From: Caenorhabditis remanei | Lineage: Eukaryota; Nematoda; Chromadorea; Rhabditida; Rhabditidae | Assembly: GCF_010183535.1 (NCBI RefSeq) | Contig: NC_071332.1 | Location: forward strand, 13,020,001-13,084,000 | DNA: 64,000 bases | Direction: 5' to 3' | Shown here: piece by piece, positions 1 through 10,989 of the stretch | How the letters are laid out: each line of letters opens with the position of its first letter | Numbering within the stretch: position 1 is the stretch's first letter | Notes under the pieces: model-generated | The model's database searches: none | What the model saw: only the letters and a program-made list of their open reading frames with translations | Told to the model about the DNA's origin: nothing | Program-made: the position numbers and the translations under genes

Positions 1-811
1 CCGACTTGGTCAATCTAGAAGATCTCAGAAAGAATTTCGACAATCTTCACGGTCTCAACAATCATCTCAAGAACCATCTGGGTCGGGACTAATCGGAACC
101 AACAGCAATCTTCATTATCCGACATCAAGATCTCCCAGCCGTTCTGCATCGAAGCAACGTTCCAATGGTGTCAAAGAGAGCCAACGATCTGACAAGTCAG
201 AGAAAATGGACCGCCAAAAGAAAACAAATCTTGTTGCACCTGTTCAAGCATTGTCTGTGCGTGGAAATTCAAAATCGACAGTTAGACGTACAATGAGGGG
301 ACGAGGACGAAAAGAAGGAATGCAATTCAGTGCGGAGATGCGTCAGCGGTTTCTTGATAACAAAAATAGACTGCAGCAGAAAGAAACCGTGAGAGGAAGA
401 GGAAGCAGAGGCGGCAGAATTAGAGATAGACTCATCAATCAACGAATGGTACTCAAAAAGGAAAGGAAACAACAAGAAGACGAACTGGAGCAGTCAGAGT
501 TCGCGGAGGAAAGAAGTCTCTCGCCATAAGGAATGTCAGATGAGCAACAAAATGAAAAAAATCATCAGCTGTCGCGTGGGCTTCGAGGAGATAGAAATCG
601 GAAACATCAAAGAGGACTATGTGGCCGCTCGCAGAGAAGAGGACCATGTGGCACACAGGTGGTCGATGGACGCAGGAGCCCAATCAAATTGCGTGCAAGA
701 CCACCGACTGAGGCTCCTACGACAAATCAACGAGGAGGTGGCGGAAGAGGAGGAAGAACAAATGGTGGAAGAGGAGCTAGAAGACATTTTGGAAGAGGGA
801 GAAAAAACTGA
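1..811 (+). CDS. 3' part of RS/RGG-rich protein gene, frame interrupted by TAA
   Basis: The gene enters from the left edge, and the frame beginning at base 2 is open to a TAA at 527-529. The first part is rich in Ser, Arg and Gln (RS-like). Next comes a basic stretch with RGRGRK and RGRGSRGG, then a Lys/Glu-rich helix. The same frame resumes right after the TAA (from 533) and runs to 811 with RGGGGRGGR and GGRGARR motifs typical of RNA-binding RGG tails. This matching phase suggests that the stop is removed by splicing or is a recent nonsense change. Phase-preserving candidate introns 389-568 and 449-568 would both remove it, but their acceptor lacks the usual TTTCAG. A polyadenylation signal AATAAA lies near 1000. 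The product is probably a nuclear RNA-binding or mRNA-export-type protein; the exact family is not recognised. Confidence 0.55.
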
Positions 812-1662
812 AGTTTTTGGTTGGGAGCCAAAAAAGCATCAAAAATCTCATTTTTATAAGGTCCAATACTACAACACTAGCATTCATCTATTGTAAACTC
901 GTTGCCATGAAACCACATCTACCTCAATTATTCTGAACTATACTCGGTTGTATTTGATTTGATTCTTTTCTTCATGCTTCTTTAGACATACTTCAAACAA
1001 ATAAAATAACAATATACAGGTGTTGGTTTACAAGAACTACATAAGCGTCATGGGGTTTTGAGCTTAAAAAAAAAGATTTTTGTGATCCAGAATCCTTTAC
1101 ATTATCATTGACTGATTTGTCAAGACGTAGTATCTAATTTTTTGGAAACAATACATCGATTGAAATGAAAAAATCAAAGCATCGGTCTATTTTACTTTAA
1201 AGTGTGACAAGTTCTGTCTTCAAAACGATTTTAACAGAAAATAAAGCGAGTGAAAAACCGTTTTTGGAATAGTGCTTATCAGTTCCACGCGTGCAATGCT
1301 AGGAGACTCTTATCAGTGATTGCGGACGAAATAATTGAAATTATATATGTAAAACGATAGAAAATAACAAAAAAACGGTAAAACAGTGAATGAATAGAAA
1401 AAATAAAAACTGCTGAAAAAATGATTTATAAACACCCGTTTATTCTTAGATTTTGGTATTGCACCCGTTAATTCTCAAAACACCCGTTTATTATATAAAC
1501 ACCCGTTAATTAAATAAACACCCGTTAAACCATAAAGTACCGAAGGTTCTAGTTCAACATATTCGTCTCACATTTACCTCTTGCTTCTTGTCAAATTCAT
1601 TGAAGCTTAAAGTTCAATTTTTATAATTCAGACACAACGCAGCACTTCGAATTCGAAGACAG
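812..1662. other. 3' UTR and intergenic spacer
   Basis: This stretch is AT-rich. It holds the probable 3' UTR of the left-edge gene, with AATAAA near 1000, and the upstream region of the srbc gene. Apart from the CACCCGTT cluster listed separately, nothing is recognisable. Confidence 0.6.
1433..1526 (+). repeat. Cluster of five CACCCGTT words
   Basis: The octamer CACCCGTT occurs at 1433, 1462, 1481, 1500 and 1519, each followed by TTAT, AAT or AAA. Spacing tightens to 18-20 nt in the last four. It lies about 140 bp upstream of the srbc start codon. It could be a degenerate minisatellite or a cluster of binding sites. Confidence 0.7.
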
Positions 1663-3005
1663 ATGCTGCTGCCTTTCGTTGTTTCGTCTGTTGGAGTTAT
1701 TTGTGGAGTTTTCATAGCTTTGATTAACTGTTATTTGATATTCATGTTTAGGAGGTAAGCTAAAATATTATTTTTAACCATAAAATCAATCAGCTTTCCA
1801 TCATATATTTCCAGTCAAAAGCATCACCGAACTCACGATATGACACAGTTTTATTACCGTTTTCATCTAGATATTGTCATTGGAGTCGCCACGTGTTTAT
1901 ATTTGGGACATGTCTTATCTTTTTATTCTTTTCCCGAATTTTTCGAGTCCACGAGACTTTTGGTTTTATGGTTTGGACTGTTGACATCAAATTTGCAAAT
2001 GGCCAGAATGATGTTTCAATTATTCATCAGTTGCGATCGAGTCGTGGTGAGTTTTTCGAAAAGCTAGACTATTTTCGGGTTCCAAACCCGTTGTTGTACT
2101 TCGTATCAAGAAAATAAGAAAATCATGTTCCGTGTGAATGCTTTGGTCCGTGCGAATGCGTTGGTCTAGGTGATTCAGAATATCTCACGATGGCAGATGT
2201 AGATCAAAGTGCATACATATACTGAAACCGTGAAGAATAAGGCCAAGTTTCACCACCAACAAATAGAGAAGGAAAGGGAGTGGGGTTTTAACTAAGCCGC
2301 CAGACTTGAAATCACATTATCATTCAATAGCTTTTGAATTAAAATATTTCAGGCTGCGTTCTTTCCAATTGAGTACCGAATTTATCACTCCCGGGTTCCC
2401 GTCTGGCCATTCTTTATATTTTCTCTTGCATCTGGGCTATTCCAGGATTTTGTTTTCTTCTACTGCTGTGATTTTGTGATTTATGTTCCAAAGAACTGTT
2501 TGGCTCTGGGATGTGTCATGAATGTCTGTTTCAAAACTTTTTGGTCAACTTATCAGACGGTTAGTCTTTATTCCAATACGAGTTCCTAACAAAACAATTT
2601 TAGGTAATTCTGTCAACCATTGTTCTGTTATCTTGTGCTTTCTGTATCCGGTTGTTTCTTTGGAGTAAATCTGCAAGTTCTTTGACTCAGGTATAGTTAA
2701 GCATCGATGAACTTGAATAATATCTGTTTCAGGCGAACCGTTTGGCTATACTCGACGCTGTTACCACCTTTTTATTCCAATTCATTCCTCCATTTTGTGT
2801 CAGTCTTTGGCCAGATTTCGAATTGTTTCAATTTTCGTATGCTGGGCCGTTCAATTTAGTTGGCAAACTGTTCGGAAACACTATTGAATCTGTTCTTATG
2901 TGGAGACTTCTGAGAAGGAAACATGTGGATCAGAAAGTGATGGCAACGACGTTGGCAGTAAAGGGATTCAGTCACGTCACTCATTCTTCGGAACACAATA
3001 GATAA
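1663..3005 (+). CDS. Serpentine chemoreceptor, class BC (srbc)
   Basis: Five exons are proposed: 1663-1754, 1815-2046, 2353-2559, 2604-2690 and 2733-3005, giving about 296 aa. The protein is strongly hydrophobic with a seven-transmembrane pattern. Exon 2 contains the QFYYRFHLDI block. Exon 3 starts AAFFPIEYR, the srbc counterpart of the region after TM3. The last exon starts ANRLAILDAVTTFLF and has AGPFNLVGKLFG, both of which recur in the second srbc gene at 6901-8067. The frame is open throughout and phases match at each junction. It probably acts in the membrane of chemosensory neurons; the ligand is unknown. Intron 2 (about 306 nt) is much longer than the others. Confidence 0.85.
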
Positions 3006-3337
3006 CCAAATATTTGTAAATTGTTCTTTCCATCGGTATAAATGCTAAACAAATTTGACCACATACACAAAATATTAAGATCACCCCCAAAAACTGAATT
3101 TGTCAACAAGATTTGTTGGTTGACATGCATTTTAGGTTACTGGCAGTCTCTTTTTCTCCGCAATCTCTCGTAAACAACACCTTCTCTATGTCTCGATTTC
3201 GTAAACACCCAAAATCACATGTTTTATAATAAAATCCCTTCGAGCTTGAAAGATTTTGCAATTTTAAAATTATTCCTTTTTCATTGCATTCACACTTCTT
3301 GAATCTTATTTTACAGGTTTTTCTTCTTTGAAAATAA
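3006..3337. other. Intergenic spacer between srbc and P450
   Basis: This 332-bp AT-rich spacer should hold the srbc 3' UTR and the P450 promoter. No conserved element is recognised. Confidence 0.5.
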
Positions 3338-5002
3338 TTGTGCTCGTTCCAGATGATTATAATTCTGATTTTTACAATCTTTCTCATGTGGCTAGTCCAT
3401 GAGTTATACTGCAAACGACGTCATCTTCCACCTGGACCGATTCCTCTTCCATTCGTTGGAAATATTGTCCCAATGATTTGGGAAAGTCCAGGATACGAAT
3501 GCTTTAGAAAATGGACAAAAATGTATGGAGATGTATACACATTCTGGCTGGGTGAGTCATGATACAACTACGCTCCAATGAAAAGGTGTTTGGGTAAAAA
3601 AAACGAAAATAAATCAGAGTTATTTCAGGTGATGTTCCCTATATCATGATTGGTTCCTTAGAAAAAATGAAAGAATTGTTTGTGAGAGATGGTGATACAT
3701 ACACTGACAAGTTACAACAGCCATTCACTGAAAAGTTTCGAGGTGGGAAGTTTGGAATTATTGAGACAAGTGGACATTTTTGGAACACGCATCGCCGTTT
3801 TGCCATCTCCACTTTCAGAGATTTCGGACTTGGAAAGGATTTGATGCAACAAAAAATTCTGATTGAAATTGAGGAAACTTTCCGAGTTCTCGATCAAGAT
3901 CTTGGAGAGGAACAAGATGTTCCAAAAGTGATTTATGGAGCAGTGGCTAATGTTATCAACCAGATTATTTTCGGATATCGGTTCGATGAAGGAAAGGAAG
4001 AGGAATTCCAAAAACTGAAAGATTTGATTGATATCCAGGAAAAGTCATTCCTGTCTTTCAAGTTATGTGTACAAGCTTTCGCACCAGGTATTGGTAAATG
4101 GCTTCCTGGAAAATCCCTAGATGATATGTGAGTTTTCAGAAGACTGAACCTTGTAATCATCCCCATTTCAGAATCACTGAGAAACGAGAAGACTACTACA
4201 GCTTTTTTAACTCTCAAATTGCTGAGCACCGCCGGAAGATTAATTTTGAATCAGAAGAAGTTTTCGATTACGCTGAAGCTTACTTGAAAGAGCAGCAAAA
4301 ACAGGAACTGAAAGGAGAAATAGAGTTATTCTCAGATAAACAATTAGTGAATATGTCCTTTGATTTGTGGTTTGCTGGACTGACTACAACAAATACTACA
4401 CTGAATTGGACAATTTGTTACGTTATGAATTATCCAGACGTTCAAGAGAAAATGCACAACGAGTTGGATAGAGTGATTGGAGGTGATCGATTGGTGACCA
4501 TGGCTGATAAAAACAGTCTTTCTTATATCAATGCGGTTATAAATGAATCTCAAAGATGTGTGAATCTTCTTCCATTGAACTTATTTCATGCAACTACCAA
4601 AGATACTGTAATCAATGGATATCACGTGAAGAAAGGAACTGGAGTGATTGCTCAGATTAGTACGGTCATGTTGGATGAGTCTGTTTTCCCAGACCCTTAT
4701 TCCTTCAATCCAGATAGATTTATTGATGAAAATGGGAAACTGAGGAAGATTGAAGAACTGATACCATTCTCTATCGGGAAGAGGCAATGTTTAGGTGAAG
4801 GACTCGCTCGAATGGAACTATTTCTTTTTGTTGCCAACTTTTTCAATCGCTATCAGGTACCTTTTGAAGACACAGTATTCAGATCACTTGATAGTTTCAG
4901 GTTTCCTCGCCTTCTTCTGGACCTCCGTCGCTCGTGAAAAAGGAAAGAGTTGGTGTGTTTCCGAGGAAATTTTGTGTTGTTTTGAAGAGAAGAAACGCTT
5001 GA
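3338..5002 (+). CDS. Cytochrome P450 (nematode CYP33-like)
   Basis: Four exons, 3338-3551, 3629-4127, 4172-4856 and 4901-5002, give about 499 aa, normal for a microsomal P450. The N-terminus is a hydrophobic anchor followed by the proline-rich hinge LPPGPIPLPFVGN. The I-helix oxygen-binding motif is FAGLTTTNTT (about residue 305). ESQR is the ExxR motif (about 363), FNPDRF the PERF-like motif, and FSIGKRQCLGE the heme-binding loop with the Cys ligand near residue 444. The last intron is supported because its removal restores the usual C-terminus (GPPSLVKKERVGVFP); reading through gives a shorter atypical end. The enzyme should hydroxylate lipids or xenobiotics in the ER. Subfamily placement in CYP33 is by resemblance. 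Confidence 0.92.
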
Positions 5003-5050
5003 GAAGTCCGGAAAATAATCAAATGAAGATTCTTTTTTGTGGTCTTATGT

Positions 5051-5186
5051 TATTATCGAAATAAAAAAGTTCCGACATTTTTTACCGACGCGTGTTTGCG
5101 GCCTTAGTGATAAATTTAAAAATTTTCCACTAAGTCCGCAAACACGCGTCGGTAAAAAATGTCGGGACTTTTTTATTTCGATAATA
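5051..5186. mobile_element. TA-flanked palindromic MITE, copy 1
   Basis: The segment 5053-5184 is a near-perfect palindrome with about 55-bp arms starting TTATCGAAATAAAAAAGT and a short AT-rich loop. The flanking dinucleotide on both sides is TA, as expected for a Tc1/mariner-type target duplication. A related 109-bp element with the same ends and the same TCCGCAAACAC inner arm lies at 34508-34616. It is non-coding and could fold into a strong hairpin. Confidence 0.85.
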
Positions 5187-5688
5187 TAGTGTTTCTTTTT
5201 TGATAAATGAAGGATTCAAGTTGAAAGTTAGATTTTGCTTAATTCACTCGACAAACAGCAATGACTCACTTCGAGAACGTTAACTGAGCCTGTAATTAAG
5301 ATGAATTGAAGCTTGAACTGCGCAACCTTGTTATTTATTAGATATTTCTTTTCTGTTATAGTGTTTGTCTTGGCTGGCATATATTCTAGACTGATTCTAC
5401 TTCGTAAGTTCGATAAGCCAGGCTTTCAGTCTTTTACAAGAGCATCAATTTCCTAATACCATGGTTTTCCTATGTAACTAAGAATCACGTTTTGATTTCT
5501 TGGTTAATGCCAGTTTGACGCTGTTATGCGTCAAGAACTCACTATTTTCAATGCATTTCCATCCCAAGAGATGCTCGTTAATGATCATGCGGCTAATTGA
5601 TGATTGAGTCTGGTCTCTACGACACACAATAGAGCCATTCACTTCCGCATTCACTTCTCTATTCATTTCTTTCTGATTATTCTGAACA
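5187..5688. other. Intergenic spacer
   Basis: This 500-bp AT-rich spacer between the MITE and the srg gene contains only small overlapping open frames without family resemblance. It presumably holds the srg promoter. Confidence 0.5.
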
Positions 5689-6845
5689 ATGTCTCTGAAC
5701 GTGACTGTTTTTATGGAAACAAATAAGAGTGATCGGATATTGAAATGGATATTCATTCAAATGATTTACGGGTTCCTTACTCTCACTCTCATGATTTATT
5801 TCCTGTTTCTTTTTGGGTTATCCAAAAAGTATACTAACTCATTCTACAGAGTCCTCCAGCTGGACTTGTTGACTGTAAGTGTTATTTATTGCTTCCGATT
5901 TCTGAAAAAAACATTTCCAGAACATTCTTTGCTATATAAACACGTGGTATTCCTTCCGGTTGGAGAACACCCTTTCTTTAATTCCTATTCTCAATTTTGT
6001 GGAAGACAAATTACCAGGATTTCTAACATTTTCTAAATATTTTAACTTTTGGTTTCTCCATATGCAATTCTTAACAGCGGTCTCAATGAGCTTTAATAGA
6101 TTGTTATCCGTATACTATCCGGAGGGACTATCGAAATGGAAGATAAAGTACAAGGTCATTATTCGAATTCTAACTTCAAATCCGTATTCACGCATTTTCT
6201 TGCAGATTGTCACCTATTGGTACGTGATATATGGCCTCCTACTGTGTGTTGTCAGTTTTCTTCTGCTTCTTCTCATACGCAGACCAGTATCTGAAATATT
6301 TCTTCTCGATAATTGTCTTATGGTCACTGCCTATAGAGAAAACCTGTCATGGTTTATAGATTTGAGCGCATTCTTCTCAGCGGCATATTTCATAATTTTG
6401 CTATTAGCTGGTCTGATTATCGCATTTTTGATTTCCAAAAAAGTTCTAGGTGGGTTTGTTCATGTGTGCATTTTATTCTAGAGAAAAACTGTTTTTCAGA
6501 AGTCACTTCTTCTGACAAAGGCGTAGGAAAGAAGCTTACCAGGATAACCGTTGCATATTGTTTTGTTTATCTTGGGATCCTCTTGTGGAGTATTTTTAGT
6601 TCGATCAACACTCATTATCAATTAATAAGGGCAGCTGATGTAGACTTACAATCCTTATATCTCGGTTTTTCGACAGATATGGTGAGAAAGATTTGTGAAA
6701 AGTTAGTTTATGTTTCAAATTTCAGATGACGCTGTCTCTTCCTTATATACTACTCATTTTTGATGAGAATGTGAGAAAGAGTGTTATTCCAAAGAGATTC
6801 AAGAAAATTGTGATAAAAACTCCAAAAATTTGTTGGATCACTTAA
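5689..6845 (+). CDS. Serpentine chemoreceptor, class gamma (srg)
   Basis: Exons are 5689-5874, 5921-6449, 6500-6681 and 6726-6845, about 338 aa if the second exon is uninterrupted. A possible extra in-frame intron (6155-6205, 51 nt, ending TTCTTGCAG) would shorten it by 17 residues. The family hallmarks are NILCYINTWYSFRLE after TM2, SMSFNRLLSVYYP at the end of TM3, and the last-exon motif SLPYILLIFDENVR. Seven hydrophobic segments are visible. It is probably a chemosensory GPCR. The 3' end converges on the srbc gene on the opposite strand, with only 55 bp between the stop codons. Confidence 0.85.
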
Positions 6846-6900
6846 TCATTGTTGTATTTAATTATTTAATTCAGTGATGCTAATACAAAAATAAACATTT

Positions 6901-8067
6901 TTATGCGAGTCTACTAGATTTTGAGTTTTTGACACGTATAGCTCTTCGAATACTTGTTGAAATGTTTTCCGATATTCTGGTTTTTCGAAAAATAAGAAGA
7001 GTTGAGACTACGATTGCTTCGATAGCACATCCGGTGACTTTTCCCACTGCATTATATGGGCCGACATACTGAAAACGAGAAAGATTGATGACGAATTCTA
7101 ATCGAAAAATTATCACGGCGCAATACATTTCGAGAAAAAAGCTTACATCAAAAGAAAACAACTTTGCTGTTGGCCACATACTACCACAAAATGAAGGAAG
7201 AAAATCGAATATGAGCACAGTTATTGTATCGAGTAGAGCTAGTCGATTCGCCTGAAACTATGAAAATTATTACGCAAAAAAAAAGATTTTACCAACTTTT
7301 GAAAGCTGACTATTAGTCTTCGTGTGCTTCAGATTATTCCAAATGAAGATTTTGACGGATAACAGAACTGATAAGATGACGATCATGCAAAAGATCACCT
7401 ATAAACTTTCAAATGGGTAATTTTTATGAAAAACACAACTTACTGTTTTATGAATAGTCCAAAAATTATAAAAACACTTGTTGACTGCACAGCCAAATAC
7501 TCTACAACTCAGAGGGATGACCATATTATAGGAACAGAATTCAAAAAGAACAAGTTCTTCGGAAAGTCCAAAAGAGATTGCTACTAATAGAATAGACCAA
7601 GTTGGAACACTGTTTTTAATATTTCGATATGAAATAGGAAAATAAGCAGCAATCACTCTTTCCGTGGAAATGGATAAAGCTATTATGGAACGGCATGCAG
7701 CGAAATTAGACCAAGGTATTGCCAGATACACAATGAGGTCTCGATACTCTTCCATAAGCATTGGTGCTTCTATTGAGAGTAAAATGAATACGATGTAGAA
7801 GAGTACTGAAAACAGGTCCTCGTTGTTCATGTCTTTGAAGATAAACTCACAGCAAGTCCCGAAGAAGATATCTAGAACAAAACGATAATAAAACAACTGC
7901 ATATCCACATTTCTTTTCGATTTGTTTCTGAAATTCAATTTCAGAACTGTGCGACATGAATATGAAACTTACAAAACTATTCTGAAAACCAAATTGATGT
8001 TCAAAAAAATGGTGCTGAGTGCACAAATGATACCTAATAAACAAACCATCAAGATCACAGAATCCAT
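6901..8067 (-). CDS. Serpentine chemoreceptor, class BC (srbc), second copy
   Basis: Read on the minus strand, the exons are 8067-7973, 7927-7444, 7398-7297, 7251-7147 and 7068-6901, coding about 317 aa. Phases match at all junctions. Motifs shared with the srbc gene at 1663 are QLFYYRFVLDIFFG, ERVIAAYFPISYR, CAVNKCFYNFWTIHKT, ANRLALLD and YVGPYNAVGK. The donor after QLSK is GTTGGT, which is weak but keeps the frame and gives the conserved junction to ANRLALLD. It is a full-length seven-transmembrane receptor, probably chemosensory. Confidence 0.87.
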
Positions 8068-9375
8068 ATTTTATATCTGAAACTTAAAAAAACATGAATA
8101 AGTGAATTCAATAGACAAGAGAAAAGAATGAGTCAACGTTTTTGCAGAAACATACAAAAACCACAGAATGAATTATATTAACTTCTTCCACGAGACAAAA
8201 CTCGAGACAATTATTTGCAAGCAAATCATGTTTCATGAGCAAAAAGTTCAATCGGATTTGGTTAAAAATAAATAAATCTGAGAACTTTAATCTTACACTT
8301 CACAAAATCTCTTCAAATCTTCACAATTGACTTTGATTGCGGAACGAGAATATTCAGAAAATTGAGTTCTTTTTCACGTTGCCTAGGGAAAGGTAGGACA
8401 AAGCAATAGTGGAACTTTTGATGAATTACTAAAAGTAACAAAAAATAAGTTACGTTTTCCGACTTCCATGAAAGTCGGGTTAGTCAGAATTTATAAAATT
8501 AACTTCATAAAGACCAGAAGACCCGTGCCGAATTTATTCTGAATAGGACTCGAACAATGCGCCAAAATTAAATTACAGAACTTCAACTGCTAGAATTTTC
8601 CCAAGAAAGCAATTACTCTTATTATGACGATCCATGGAACTCAGCTGAATTCTAGATGTTCAGAACACAACACACCCAAACCTGGGAACTTTATCGAAAT
8701 TCTGTTCAGAAAAGGAAAGTAATTAATATTCAGATCAAAGGCTCGTACATCAAGCTCTGAAAGGACTGATCGTTATCTGAAATCAGATCGAAAATTTTTG
8801 ATTTTAGTTTTGATGAACTCAGACACCATTGAACTTCTGAAGCGTAAAAAATCAGAACTTGAAACAAAATGTTGACTTCACGGATAAATAAGGCCTGATG
8901 TTTCAAAATGAAAAAGAACAAGTTTTCAAAAAATGTAATGACAGAGACGTCAAATTTTTTCATGAGATATATAGTTTCTGTAGTACGACTGGAGATTATG
9001 ATTACTGAAAGATAAAATAGAAAAAAAAGTTGATTAATCAAAGAAAATGAGAAGCAGGAGACACAGTTTTTGTGTTGTCGTAATTTTTGGAAAAGCGAAA
9101 AAGAAAAGAGCCCAATTCCTAAAAAAAAAGAGAACACGTCTGTTTTGTGAAAAAGAGACAGGAGAGATATTGGACAACACCCGAATCTTACAAAATTGAC
9201 TTTTCTGGAAACGGATTCATGCATGCCAGAAAACAATCAAAATAACCGTTGCAGTGAAAATGGATACTTTTTATTTAGAAAATTCAGTTTTTTAGTTAAT
9301 TTCTATCATATTGCAGGCATCAAATAGAAATCAAGTCAGTTAAAATTCAATGCTTATAAATCTTTTTTGTTTGTT
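8068..9375. other. Intergenic region with one doubtful open frame
   Basis: This 1.3-kb AT-rich region lies upstream of the srbc gene and downstream of the lectin-like gene. A 168-codon minus-strand frame (8730-9236) is rich in Phe, Ser and Leu but shows no family motif, no clear signal sequence and no supporting splice structure, so it is not called as a gene. A decayed membrane-protein gene is possible. Confidence 0.4.
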
Positions 9376-10393
9376 TCATATCAGCTGATATCCACACATA
9401 ACTCCAACCGCCATTTTGTAATTTGTACAAGAAACTGCATTCAAATGTGGACCTTTCTCAGCAAAAACTGTTAAACAGCTTTGCTTCGTTGCCCTGAAAA
9501 CTGCACTAGCTAACATCAAGAAATGAGAAAAGTCACACTTACGTATTATTGGGACTGTACAAGTTGTTGGCGAGAGCTTCGTTACCAATTGTATAACCGT
9601 CACTCCAAGTGTAGTTCTGAAATTATAAGGACAAGATAAGAGTCAATAATTTTCTCATACATGACAATTGGGTTCAGAAGTATCACATTTTCTCTCTCCA
9701 TCGAGCCATGCGCCATCCCAATCGCCAGTTCTGAATGGTTTTACAAATTCTGAAAACTGTTTATCAACTGCTATTCGAAAGGAAAGGTTAGCTTGCCTCT
9801 AATCCACAATGTCTCCTTCGAGTTCGCAACACCACTGAGCTTAGAATTGTTCTCGATGCAAACATTCTCTGCGACCAATCGACTCGATCCAAACGACAGC
9901 TCGAAGAACTTCATACAAACGTATGAATTATTTGATCTATCGAATAATCTCCAGCCATCTAAACATTTGATTAATTTCCATCCATTGCTCGCTTTTTGCC
10001 AAAAGACATTAAACACTGGTAGTTCTAAATTAGCATTTGATAAAACGCGAGGACAACTTTGATCAGGAAGAAAACACTGAAATATGGAACTACATTATGT
10101 TTTGTAAGAGCTCTTACTTTGAACCCCACAACTTGATTCTGCTCTTCAGAAGTCTCTTCTACATCAATGATTCTAGTGGTATTATTATAGAAGAAACTAC
10201 AGTGTCCTACTGAATTGAAGAATGCCAGAATACAGTTAGATTGTCTATAACAAACTGTAAGACACAAATCAAGAGATGTGGAAATGATCTGGGAACTTTC
10301 GAGTCCAACAACTCTCCCATATGCAGTTAACATTTTATCAATTGAAGACACCAGGGGTACACATAAAAATATAATCCAGTATACAAAAATCAT
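9376..10393 (-). CDS. Secreted PAN-like/C-type-lectin protein (clec-type)
   Basis: Minus-strand exons are 10393-10118, 10076-9797, 9749-9661, 9616-9543 and 9493-9376, about 278 aa. Residues 1-17 are a signal peptide. Residues 20-92 form a Cys-containing PAN-like (CW) module (CLTVCYRQSNC). The rest resembles a C-type lectin fold with GWKLI and WSDGY, the latter matching the WxDG region of CLECT domains, and paired cysteines near the end. The second intron starts with GC rather than GT (AGAG|GCAAGC at 9797/9796), needed to keep the frame. This class of secreted lectin is often linked to the nematode pathogen response. Sugar binding is not assured, because the calcium-binding residues are not clearly present. 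Confidence 0.75.
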
Positions 10394-10989
10394 TTAGCAA
10401 AGTTAGTAGATCAAGTTTTCAAACAAAAAAAGAAGAACAGAAAATTCATTTATTTTGTAACCATAGAAAATGTGTCATTTTCACAGACAAACGACACCCT
10501 TTTTTCAACTTTAGTCTATGCTTCTAGTGTCTATGTAGTTTAGATTTTGCATACTTCCAGCTATCTTCGAGTATAAGAATTGTGAAAAAAAGTGAAACCT
10601 ATTTTCTTCAGTTTCTCCGCAACGTTATATGGGGAACTGTTTCGTCGAATCAGAACTGAAATTTCTTTACTTTATGGTATATTTTTCTATATTTCTCGTA
10701 CTTTTAAGAGATTTTACGGAAACTGTAGTAGAAGATAAATCTAGATAGGCAATAACGTTCAATGAGTTTGCTACAAACCTCTCGATATTTCAACTTCAAA
10801 TCTCACGTCATTTCTTGAACTTATCTTATGACTGTTTCTCTGATTTCCGTTTCAGGAACAACGCCCTTTTGATTTTTTGATAATACAGTTGAAGGGCGTC
10901 GCCTATAAAAGGTGCTTTCCATAGATTGATTATTCAGTCTAGAAAAGCTTATCACACCAGTTTACAGTAATTTTCCTCTTTTCTTGATA
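10394..10989. other. Intergenic, divergent upstream region
   Basis: This is 600 bp between two genes that point away from each other. It should contain both promoters. Nothing else is recognised. Confidence 0.5.

Noticed and set aside
8520..8570. Possible tRNA because of GGACTCGAAC
   Set aside because: No acceptor stem, D-arm or anticodon arm could be assembled around it.
8730..9236. 168-codon minus-strand open frame
   Set aside because: It is Phe/Ser/Leu-rich, has no family motif and no convincing start or splice context; AT-rich DNA yields such frames by chance.
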